Shown: positions 1 through 9,845 of the stretch, one piece after another
Position numbering within the stretch: the stretch's first letter is position 1
Layout: each line of letters begins with the position of its first letter
DNA from: Warburgia ugandensis
Lineage: Eukaryota > Streptophyta > Magnoliopsida > Canellales > Canellaceae
Direction: 5' to 3'
NCBI GenBank assembly: GCA_035236585.1
Contig: CP141138.1
Coordinates: 27,291,437 to 27,355,436, forward strand
Length of the DNA: 64,000 bases
Position numbers and translations under genes: made by a program
Notes under the pieces: model-generated
Seen by the model: the letters and a program-made list of their open reading frames with translations, nothing else
What the model was told of the DNA's origin: nothing
Database searches by the model: none

Positions 1-1094
1 CAAGGTATTGAATGAGGAAGGTTAGGAGGAGGAAATTTAGGTAGGAATGACATCATAAAGATGACATAATAGAGAGGAATAAATATGAGCTAGCTGGTTT
101 CCAAATTAGAAAAGGGGGGAGGCATCCTTTTCCATGGAGGAAAAGTGGTCCTCCACCCTTTTAATTAAATGGTGAGATGAGAGGAGGAGATGGGGATTGA
201 AAAGTAGTGGAAAATTCTAAGTAAGATATAGGGTTTGGATAGTTTTGAGTTGACTTAGACTTAGGGTTTTCATCTTAGGAAACCACATGACTTTAAGCAC
301 TTCAATAATGGGGAGGCACCACTTCTTAAGAAGGTGCCTTCCTTCTCAATGTAAATTTCGTGTAAGCTTACAATGAAGGGTGGGAAATGGATTAGGAATG
401 AGGAGTTTTCTCTCTTGATGGGTCTCTTAATGCATGATCATTTTACCTTTTACAAATTTCTCTTAAATCTTTTTAAAAATCGCACTTATAAACATAGAAA
501 TATGGTTGAATTGATGCTCTAATCATGTGGCTCCACATGGCACTCCTCTATGGCTTGATGGCCTACTTTATAGCTCATTCCTTGGTGGCTTAAGTGGCTT
601 TATAGCTTCGCTTCAAGGCTTGAGTAGCTGTGGCTTATCACCCCTTTCCAAGGCTTAAATGGCTTAGGTGGCTTAAATGGTTCCTATGCAAAGGTGGTGA
701 AAATGCATGGATAATTTTAATCACCTTTGCTTCCAATTTTTAGAGGGGGTTTTCTCCCTACACCCCTGGGCAGGGGCATGCTGCCCCCTACAACCCCTAG
801 CGAGCTAACCACCAACCTTGACTTGCAAAAAATTGCGAAGGACAATATAGGCCGTTGGATCATCTTTTTACTTCCTACAAAAAATGAGTAAAAATACTAA
901 TTAAATCCTAGAAAATTATGATGATTCACATACTTTGAATTAGCTTCTAAACCTGCAAAATATCAAACTTTTAAATCATTAGGTAAAAAATACATGTGTT
1001 ACAAAATTCCGGCTAAAAACCCTAATTTAACACTATAAGTTATAACATATGGTCAACTAATTAGGTACTTTTATACAAAGTTAAGCACGTATCA
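1..1094 (-). mobile_element. Partial LTR of the large Athila/Tat-group Ty3/gypsy family
   Basis: This block aligns by eye with the last 1.1 kb of the long LTRs at 16470-19120 and 33051-35683 in the same orientation. Shared landmarks are a GGTGCC-type paired motif near 310-345, the GCATGATCATTTTACC stretch near 432, and the terminal segment ending in TATCA at 1094. In element sense (minus strand) it is the first 1.1 kb of an LTR that starts with TGATA. The rest of the LTR lies before the window, so it cannot be said whether this is a solo LTR or part of an element. No protein is encoded. Confidence 0.8.
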
Positions 1095-4063
1095 ATTAGA
1101 TTAAAAGGAAGGTCAACAGCTCATGTGGAATGTATAAGGCAATAATAGTTGTAGAAGGATTTAATTAGTTAGGAGTTTAGACTTGGGGATGCTTTTAGTC
1201 TAGTGGCTGACACATAACTACTCCATTTTATCTATTGAAGTTGTCAATGGTGCCAATTCAACAATTGGATATGTTCAATGCTTTTTGTATGGTTTAGTAA
1301 ATGAGGAAGTTTACATGCTTCAACACCAGGATCTCTATATCTGGTGCATCCTAATTCCGTATGTCCCTTCAAAAGTCCATCTGTGCACAGCACACATCTT
1401 GTTAGAGTTGGCTTCAAGGCTTCCAAGACTGGCTCATCTTTGTTCATTTATTTTAATGTTGGTATTAGTATATTTGTGTTGATTATTGTGGATCATATCC
1501 TTGTCACTAGAAATGCCTCGCTATCAATTTGTTTACTATTAAAATCTATATCTAAGAATTTTTGTAATAAACATTCATGTTCGCTTCCTTATTATTGGGT
1601 ATTGAGGCTGTCCAACACTCCAAGGGTTTGGCACTCACAATGGAAGTATATTTTGGATCCTCTAAAGAGATTGAACATGCTGGAGTTTAAGACAGTCTTC
1701 CCACCAATTTCTACAAGTATTCAATTATCAAAGCATGGGGGCACGCCATTAAAAGATGATTCCATGTGTTACAACATTATAGTTACAGTATGTGATAGAC
1801 ACAACCTACCATATGCTTAGCTCAAAGAAAGTATGTCAGTCATGCATGTGCCTAGAGAGAAACTCTGGACTATAGTAAGCATATTCTACAATTTTTGAAT
1901 GATATAACATCATTTGGGTTGTTTTCCCCTTCCCCAAAGTGGAAATCTTAAACCTAGTATTTCCTCATCATCTCCATGTTTATCATTCAGCAATTATTTT
2001 CATCCCCCTAAGTATTTCTCACATTAGATTGCTGTTACCGTTAAGCGTTCCTGTGTTTGCGGCACCAAAACATGGCCTTTATTGGGTGTGTTTTCTGTTG
2101 TTCAGCTGCAAAGTTTAGATCTCTTCACCTGGCTAAAGTTCTGCCTTAAAATTGGAGTTTATAATGTGGGAACCACACTTCCTGGGCTTCAGTAGCAGTT
2201 AGAATTTCTCCACTGGAGTGCCTGGGAAACATAATACTGATCTTGCAGGCTTAGGACATCCCAAATGCTAGGTTGCAGCTTTGACATGTAATGAGTTGTT
2301 TTCTATTGCTCTTCTTAACAAATTGCCTGGTGTTGTCTTGAACAACTCTACTTCCCTGTCAGCATTTTATGACTTCTGAGACATGATCTTCATGAAATGG
2401 TGAGGGAGAAAAGGTTCCCTTATTTTCTTCTACATCTTCTTCCAGTTATTAATTTTTGGCTTTCCTTGTCTTTAGCATGAAATGCTCCCACCATGTAGAG
2501 CCTCTCCCTTAAGCTTGACACCAGCAAGCTTAACTTTTTGTTCCTGCCACAAAATTCATCCCTGATAAAATGTTCAGCAAACTTGGGGATTTCGATTTTG
2601 AGAGCACTTTCTCCTTGCATATTTTGATGCTGATTAAGTGTTTATCTATGCTGAAATGCTCCCTCTACATGGATGTAATCGTTGTGTGCACACCTCATTC
2701 TAATAATCAACATCACATTTAGAATGTTGTTTCAGTTTAGTAATGCACTGGGCTAAGATTTCAAATGTCCTCTATTGTTCCCTGTAGGATCCATTGTTAG
2801 TTGTTGATTGTTGACTGGTTCATGTGCAGCTCAGCCCAAACTTGGATGATCCTGCTAAACCACATCTTGCTAACTGTCGACAAGAATACTCTTTACATGA
2901 ACCGTACAAAATCCCTAGGTCTAAACATAATGCACTGGGCTAAGATTTCAAATGTCCTCTATAGTTCCCTGTAGGATCCATTTTTAGTTGTTGATTGTTG
3001 ACTGGTTCATGTGCAGCTCAGCCCAAACTTGGATGATCCTGCTAAACCACATCTTGCTAACTGTGGACAAGAATACTCTTTACATGAACCGTACAAAATC
3101 CCTAGGTCTAAACATAGTGATGCGTTGCAATCCTACAAAATTAGACAGAAAAAGAGAGAATTGCAAGGAATCTAGATCAAGCTTTATTAATTTGTAATAA
3201 CAAGATACAATCAGCAAGATGCACCCATTAAAATCTCACAATACGTTGGAAGATAAGTTGAGCACAGGGCTCCCAAAAGGTTCCAATAGTATTCAAAAAC
3301 TAGCTTTGGACAAGGCTGTTCATCCCCGTTAGAGAGACCTAGGGTTACTTGAGGAGCCGCAATATCTGGCTTCTGTTTTTACTCCGAAAGGGCTAATGTT
3401 TCAATTGAACATAGTTCAAAAGAAAAGTGCTGAACTGCCCATGCTTACTTGAGTGAACTAAAAGCAATGCAAAAGACACAAATATGTCCAGTAGTAGTAT
3501 CACGCTTCGACATGTAGGCCATCTTGGCTAGATAAAAGAGATCAATTATTGGTCGTTCCTAACCTAGGATGAGCTCTCAGCTTCTTTAACGTGTTCTTTA
3601 AATCATATGAACTCATTATTCAATATACACTGTGCATCAGGAGAGTATGAGGTGAACATGTGCAATGTTGGATTTTAAAGCTGGTTTATTTGCATCGACT
3701 GAAATTCATGTGATAGGAAATATGTTTAAGTTATAAAATTGGTGTGCTTATTAACAAATGATGGAAATACAGTAGCCTCGTGGGTAATGACTGGTTACTT
3801 TCTTATTTTCCTTACCATTCCACATGCTAGCTAAATCTAAAATCAGTGTTGCCTGCATTTGCTTTTGCAATACGGCAATGTCATGCATATGCAGTTTTAC
3901 TTTCTGCTCGTCATCTTGCATGTTCACAAGGGGATTTTACTTGCTTTCAAACAGTCATGTTTTTTATGCATCTATGCCAATGAACATATTTGTATGTGAC
4001 AAGATGTGAAAGCATAGACTTCCTAAAGCTTTTGGATATTGATGTCTGCATATAAGCATGATG
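1095..4063. other. Non-coding stretch, probably intron of the PRR gene or its flank
   Basis: I looked here for the receiver-domain exons that a pseudo-response regulator should have upstream and found none. The open frame at 1344-1820 (158 codons) has no recognisable family. The only clear structure is the tandem duplication at 2741-3114. The stretch could be a long intron of the PRR gene whose 5' exons lie before the window, or flank of a 5'-truncated gene copy. Confidence 0.5.
2741..3114. repeat. 187-bp tandem duplication, two copies
   Basis: Copy 1 is 2741-2927 and copy 2 is 2928-3114, directly abutting with no indel. I count three substitutions between them (in CTATTG/CTATAG, CCATTG/CCATTT and CTGTCG/CTGTGG). 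The high identity points to a recent local duplication. It encodes nothing recognisable. Confidence 0.95.
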
Positions 4064-4077
4064 TTATTCATGTATTT

Positions 4078-4261
4078 GAAGGGGAGCCTTGGTGCAACGG
4101 TAAAAGTTGTCATCGTGTGACCTTGAGGTGACGGGTTCAAGGCATGGAAACAGCCTCTTGCAAAATGCAAGGTAAGGCTGTGTACTTTAGTCCCTTGTGG
4201 TCCGCCCCTTCCCCGCACCCTGCATAGGCGGGAGCTTCGCGCACCGGGGCTGTCCTTTTTT
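4078..4261 (+). mobile_element. AU-like SINE with perfect target-site duplication
   Basis: The element starts GGGGAGCCTTGGTGCAACGG, which resembles a tRNA-type A box. It continues with a B-box-like GACGGGTTCAAGG, then the family's characteristic CAGCCTCTTGCAAAATGCA, GTAAGGCTGTGTAC and CCGGGGCTGTCC blocks, and ends in a short T run. It is flanked by the 14-bp direct repeat TTATTCATGTATTT at 4064-4077 and 4262-4275, which defines the insertion exactly. Plant AU SINEs are non-autonomous, tRNA-derived, Pol III-transcribed elements. The family name rests on remembered consensus features. Confidence 0.88.
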
Positions 4262-5008
4262 TTATTCATGTATTTCAGGTCTACAACAGAGTCTAGGTTT
4301 CCCATTGATAATGGGAGATGATATTGTCAGGGCCCCTTGGGACTATTTCCACACCCTCATTTGAGAGTCGTGGGGTACTTTTACCTGAAAACCTGCCTTT
4401 TTTATAATCTGAACCCTTATCTTAATTGTTTTTTTGAAGACAAGCCTTGTCCCGTGAACTGTTCTTTTCCAAGCCATGTTGAGTTCTAAAATGAATGGTT
4501 GTAAATTTGCTGATTTTTAAAACAGCTCAGGAAAATCAACGCAGCATCATCCAAAGTATATAATTTTTGAATATAGCTCATTTAGGCAAGGCAGCTAAGA
4601 AGAACAGCTTGGATCATTCAAAAGGAGGGGGCACCAATTTATACTTTTGTCACAATACCAAATGCGGCTGTGTGAATGACCCTAAAGAGGGGCAGAAATA
4701 TCATTTTGCCCTGAATAGAACCTTAAAATTTCAGCCGGGTATTTTGTAGTTACTGTGTCACGATGATTTTTTATCAGACGTTTGCTTTTCATCATTGTGT
4801 CTTGTATACATTTTCTACCTAGAATTTATTTTATATAGCTGGAATATGCAAATGCTAAATTTTTTCTTTTATTCATGCTTTCACATGATTTTAGATTCAA
4901 AATTGACAATAACACAGATCGAAACTGGCGAAGCAAGTGCATTTAGTTTAGCTCTAGTGTAATTCTTAAATCTCTAACTGAATTATATTAAATCATGAAC
5001 AAAATCAT

Positions 5009-5075
5009 GAGTGGAATGGAGGAATAAGATTCATGTGGCCGACCCCTAATTGGGATAAGGTCTTGATGATGATGG
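5009..5075 (+). mobile_element. 67-bp 5'-truncated RTE LINE insertion
   Basis: The sequence is the conserved 3' terminus of the plant RTE LINE seen in longer form at 12735-16007: GAATGGAGGAATAAGATTCA, then a GACCCCTAATTGGGATAAGG block, ending in the family's short GAT repeats. The 13-bp direct repeat TGAACAAAATCAT at 4996-5008 and 5076-5088 is the target-site duplication. It lies about 43 bp before the 3' splice site of the next PRR exon. Confidence 0.93.
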
Positions 5076-5131
5076 TGAACAAAATCATTTCCTGATATAT
5101 GGGATCTGAGAAAGCTTGTCATTTTCTTCAG

Positions 5132-7393
5132 CAGAGCTCCTGGACAAAATGGGCAGTAGAAGTTGACAGCCCTCAAGCAGTTTCTCCTTCAGATCTGGCA
5201 GCTAAGCCTCATGATAGTACTTGTGCCTTGGTTATCCATCCAAAGCTGGAAACATTCTGCAATAAATGGGTGACCAAGAGTGGAACATTGAAGTGCCAAG
5301 AGCAGAAGGAACTTCCCGGTAAACGGCTTGTCCATGCAGTAGGCTCCAGTTGCTGTAATTGCTGCCTTGTTTGCTTTCTTCTGATATCCAATTCTGTGGC
5401 AGATGATGTTGATATGGGCAAAGACTTCGAGATAGGCATGCCTACAAATTCAGGTTTGCAGCTTCAACCCTATTCGAAAGAGAAGGTAGGTGCCAGGCTA
5501 AAAGGCAAAATGCAGGATAAAGTGCCTGATCTAGATTCCAAGATAGAGAATGAGGAGACAAATGAGGCACTGGAACTTGACAATAACAGCCCATCAGGCA
5601 AGGTTGGGATCCAAGCTGCTGAACTGATTGGTTCAATTTCTAATACTGGTGCAATTTCTCAGAGAGAAACTGTAATCTGTGTAGTTCTGAATGGCCTCTC
5701 TGAGATCTCAAGAGGTAAAGCTAAGGCCATTGATGATTCTAAGGAGTTACCTTCCCTTGATCTATGTTTAAAGAGTCGGAGATCAGTTGGAGATAGTGGA
5801 AGTGCGACACATGAGGACCGGAATGTTTTGAGACGTTCAGATCTGTCTGCCTTCTCTAGGTGTGAGAAGAGACTACATTTTTTATTGTATCTTTCATGAA
5901 AAACGAAAGTGGTCTTTTATTCTTTTAATACTATGACCATGCAGGTATAATACTGCCACTGCTGCTACTCAGACTCCTACAGGATTTGGTGAAAGCTGTT
6001 CTGCACCACCCGATAATAGCTCTGAAGCAGTTAAGACAGTCTATGTATAATTTCTCATCTAGTTCAAATGCTGCACTACCTAATCAGGGCTCCAATGAAA
6101 GCAGCAACAACAATGACATGGAATCCACCACTAAGAATGCCTTAGCCGAGCCAGCAGCTTCCAAGGAGAAGTCAGCTTTGGCGTCAACTGCCAATCGTCT
6201 GCACCCTTCATCAGCTTTCCAGCCTGTGCAGAGCTCTTATCCACCCCAACAAGTTTTACTAGAAAAGTTTGATGATGTCCCTGTGGATGCTGGACAGCCA
6301 AGACGATCCCACCATCAGGTCCAAGTCTATATCCACCATGACTATGATGGATACAATGTCCACAACATGCGGCAACAGCTTCCACCACCTGACCATGATG
6401 ACTTGTATCTGAAGAGCATGACAACAACTACCCCACAATGTGGATCATCAAATGTGTTTGGTGGACCTGTGGAAGGTAATGCTGGGAATTACAGCTGGAA
6501 TGGGAGTGTCTCAGGCAGTAATCATGGGAGCAATGGTGCAAATGGAAGTAGCACGGCTGTGAATGCCGGAGGGACATACATGGAAAGCGATAATGGGACA
6601 GCCGCGAAAAGTGGGACTGGGGGAGGAAGTGGGATTAATCAAAACCGATTTGCACAGAAAGAGGCTGCAAGAGTGGCTGCCTTGACCAAATTCCGGCAGA
6701 AGAGGAAAGAGAGAAACTTTGAGAAGAAGGTACCCTGCTTTCAGTTATTATTTTCTTTATTTTATGGGAATACTCAGAATTTAAAGAAAACCCCAAAGCG
6801 TCAGCAAAAGTTCCTTAATAGGCAGTTCCTAGCAAAATTACCCAGGATAGACCTTTCAGTCCTGTTTTGTGAAAAGAATACTGGGACCTTGAACTTTCAA
6901 ATGGCTATCAAACTCCCTACGTTTAAAACCAAACAAATACAAACCCTCCCTGTACTTATGTTATAACCAGTTTGATCACAGGAAATCTCTCAAGCTGAAC
7001 AGAGTAATGCTGTATTATTCCCAAGGTAAGTCTTTCCATTCACCCCTAGCAACAACTAGATAGGCATATGGTACTTTAACCTCCATTCTCTCATCTCTTC
7101 TACTTTGCTACAAGCAACAGAACCAGTGCCCAGTCTCCGGGCAATCAATACTGATGACTTCTAAAATTAAGTGGTTCTGATTCATACTGTTCCCTATTTT
7201 TAATGTTACTGTTGTGTCTGGTATACGTTTTTAAAAATTATAGACGAGTTGGATGGAATCAGGTCTGTGTCTCTGTTTTCTACAGGTACGCTACCAAAGC
7301 CGGAAGAGGCTGGCAGAGCAGCGGCCATGGGTGCGCAGTCAATTTGTCCAACAAAATGTTTTAGTTCATTCGAGCTGTGACACAGATAGCTGA
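5132..7393 (+). CDS. PRR37: PRR7/PRR37-type pseudo-response regulator, 3' exons with CCT domain; frameshifted
   Basis: This is the C-terminal half of a circadian-clock transcriptional repressor. Proposed exons are 5132-5318, 5403-5859, 5945-6729 and 7286-7393, all with GT/AG borders. Family landmarks in order are QSSWTKWAVEVDSP at the first exon start, the MGKDFEIG block, DLSAFSRYNTA across the 5859/5945 junction, TQTPTGFGESC, NQGSNESSNNNDM, and the CCT domain (ALTKFRQKRKERNFEKK, intron, VRYQSRKRLAEQRP). The CCT domain mediates nuclear DNA association in this family. The receiver domain is not in the window. In the third exon the upstream frame meets TAA at 6048-6050, while everything downstream matches the family in another frame, as after a 2-nt loss near 6039. 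As written, the product lacks the CCT domain. The CCT tail also reads RPWVRSQFVQQ instead of the usual RPRVRGQFVRQ. It may be a pseudogene, a natural truncation allele, or a sequence error. Confidence 0.9.
5319..5402 (+). other. 84-bp in-frame intron of the PRR gene
   Basis: The donor is CCCG|GTAAAC and the acceptor is TGGCAG|ATGATG. Removing 84 bp joins ELP to DDVDMGKD, which matches the family's EQKEQ-LDDVAMGKD-like stretch. Retaining it adds 28 residues including a Cys-rich hydrophobic run that is foreign to PRR proteins. Because the length is a multiple of three and contains no stop, the reading frame stays open either way. Confidence 0.72.
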
Positions 7394-7593
7394 TCTTTGT
7401 GTTGTGTGCCTATGTTTATGTACATGAGGTTAGTAGTAGCAGTTTGTATTTATGGATAAGAGGGAATTACTAGGTAGATGAAAAATTGAGGACAATCCAT
7501 GTTGGGGAAACTGAAGGACTGTTTCTGGTTGGTACTTAATGATTTATACAATGAAGGTGGTCACCCTTGAAAAGGGTTACCATCCCTTGTCAT

Positions 7594-7599
7594 AATAAA
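7594..7599 (+). terminator. Candidate polyadenylation signal of the PRR gene
   Basis: AATAAA lies about 200 bp after the TGA at 7391-7393, in AT-rich sequence without open frames. It is the nearest canonical hexamer downstream of the CCT exon. Confidence 0.45.
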
Positions 7600-7799
7600 G
7601 TTGTAGTTGTTGATGCTCTTGCCGTTGTTTGAAACTGTCCTCAACACAAAGGTGTGTGATTCTTGTTGACAGCACAGAGTAAGCTAACTAACCATAGGAA
7701 GAGTTTGTTCTTCTTGGTATGGATCTCATTCTGAATGTGTTATCGCCATTAGTTTAATAAGAGCTCTGTCTAGGTGCAGCCTCATTCCTTTCGAACAGA

Positions 7800-9033
7800 A
7801 TGGTGGCGTGTTGAAACTATATTTAGTAATTTCACCTTTTTCACTTATTGTCCACAATTTCGTCTGTGTTCTCCTTTCCTCTTGCACAGCACTTACTATC
7901 CATTACTTCACGAGTTAGCTTCGTAGAGTCGAGACTAGACTCGATTATCAGTCAAGCAGAAATTAAGTGCATGAAGTCGTGAATGCCAATTTGACTTATT
8001 TCATAAGTCGGCAACGTGTTGTAAATAATAATTTGGAGGCAGCTACCTGACTTGCTGGTTGACTGACGAATCACCTTACTATTAATCGATGATACTGTCC
8101 AGGATCTAATCTATATGATCCTTCCAGGAACTTTTGATCTTGCCATCCTCATGTCCCACTTGATGTGCTGCGCTGGAGTTCCCATCTTTGGACTAAGGGA
8201 TTAACAAGCGCAACTCCCCTGAATGGGGCCCAATATCTGCAATGGATGGTTCCCTAGCTTAGGGTAAATCGAATATCCCTAAATTGAGTCCATCGTTCAC
8301 TGATTCGTTGGCCAACTCTACAAGGTTTAGATTCATTGTTTTAGGTAATGGAGTCTTGGGCAATGTCCTATGCGTATCCGGATTGGAGCAATGATTTTGG
8401 TACCTTCGTGTAGACACCCAATCAACACCTTTGCATTACGGCAAAGGTAGTCTCCAGAATGTATTGGATGAACTGAGTATAGACACCGCTATTTTGCCAC
8501 ACTAATTTGCCCCTCAATTCATACGCCAAGGCCGGGACATCAACGGTGCAATCGGACCATGACATAGTAGTAGCTCGGTGCAGCTGCCCTCTCCAATTTG
8601 TCCAGAGTAGACAAAGGAAGCCTGTCATCTCAAAATAAGGCACTAAGGAGCACCCTAACAGACCCTATAATTCATGCACAAAAGGTAGCAAGTCAATAGA
8701 TCGCTCAGACAGCAAAGCAGCAGTGTCAGAACGACCAGATCATACAACGGCTGGGAAAAGCATCGTTCATCAGACCGACGGGAGTGAACCAAATCTCCTA
8801 CTTCCAGAAGGGGACTGCATATCTTACTTAGCTCTGGAGAAATCCGTCGCGAGAGAGTGGGAACCATCCTAATTAATGAGTATTTAATGCATGCCCCTGT
8901 AGGAGTGCCTCTCCCATGGGCTAGAGGAGCCAAGGGATCCTCTCATGTTTGAATAGCAAAATGGTGGCTAACCAGGGTGGGACCATGTCACCTCCTCAAG
9001 TGGTGTCTATATGCATGTCATAAGTACCTAGGA
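7800..9033. other. Spacer with no recognisable gene
   Basis: Only short open frames occur here (minus-strand frames at 8422-8643 and 8655-8933), with no recognisable domains. There is no obvious repeat boundary until the LTR fragment at 9034. Confidence 0.5.
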
Positions 9034-9845
9034 TGACATGAGAGTGTTCCTAGATTCCAAGATTGATGGTAAATCAAAGGATATCCAAGACAATCTAGCT
9101 ATGGACGACCAAGATCGTAATCTAACCCTCTTGAATTATGAGAACATAAGCATGATTGGACAAAGATGACAGACGTAATTGAAGTGCTTGAATGGTTTTG
9201 ATCTTCCAAAAAAGGATGTCTTAGGATTTCCCAAATGTGGACGTTCTAGATCCAGGATGGCTGGTAAAATATCATATGGATATTCAGATCTGCTTGATAG
9301 AAATCACCCATTGACCAGTCAAAGTTTTCTAGCTTCGAAATGGATAAAAATGCCTCTTATAGGTATTCTTTGGTCAAGGGTCAAGGTATTGACTAGTTAA
9401 AGATTTTAAACTACCAAGGTAAGGAAAGTGGTTGCTTAGGAAGTAAAAGAGTTTAGGAACTTCCTAATATATGTATTTAGAAGTTACTTGATTGTATTTG
9501 GTAACTACACAATGTTTAGAAAGTGTTTATTTAAAATTATAGAAGTTTAGGAAACTAATGTAATTAGATACTTAGTGGATTTGTACATTGCATATTTGAG
9601 AGTGCTGTTTCCATCTATAAATACCTTAGATTTGAATCAAATAGTAGAGTTAGAAGTTAAATCAATTGGACATTTTTTCCCAAGGTTTGAGAGAGTGTGG
9701 ATTACTTCTCAAACATTACATTTTCTATACCACTTGGGGGGGTTCAAGTGTAATGAGGCGCCAAACTTTGTTTCCTAACGTGGTGAATCGATTTTCTACG
9801 TATAGTTTTGTATCATTTTTATGATGTTTCTGTATCTCTAAGTTC
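9034..9845 (+). mobile_element. Isolated chromovirus-family LTR fragment
   Basis: It begins TGACATGAGAGTGTTCC-TAGATTCCAAGATTGATGG. That start matches the LTR starts at 48419 and 53620 and, inverted, at 62355. Further shared blocks include ATGTTTAGAAAGTG, GTACATTGC followed by the TCTATAAATACCT-like segment, and ATAGTTTTGTATC. No primer-binding site or pol follows, and the terminal TATCA is missing. It is therefore a decayed solo or truncated LTR. The open frames inside it are not genes. Confidence 0.75.

Noticed and set aside
1344..1820. 158-codon plus-strand ORF as a gene
   Set aside because: No family resemblance, no splice or promoter context, and overlapping short frames on both strands. 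It looks like chance.
4080..4150. A tRNA gene
   Set aside because: The A- and B-box-like segments belong to a SINE with a target duplication; no cloverleaf could be drawn.
1095..5131. Receiver-domain exons of the PRR gene
   Set aside because: I searched all frames by eye for the receiver motifs (LLVE-DD, VMP-MSG, KP) and the Ser/Gly-rich linker and did not find them.
8422..8933. Two minus-strand ORFs downstream of PRR
   Set aside because: No domains, no conservation cue and no gene signals.
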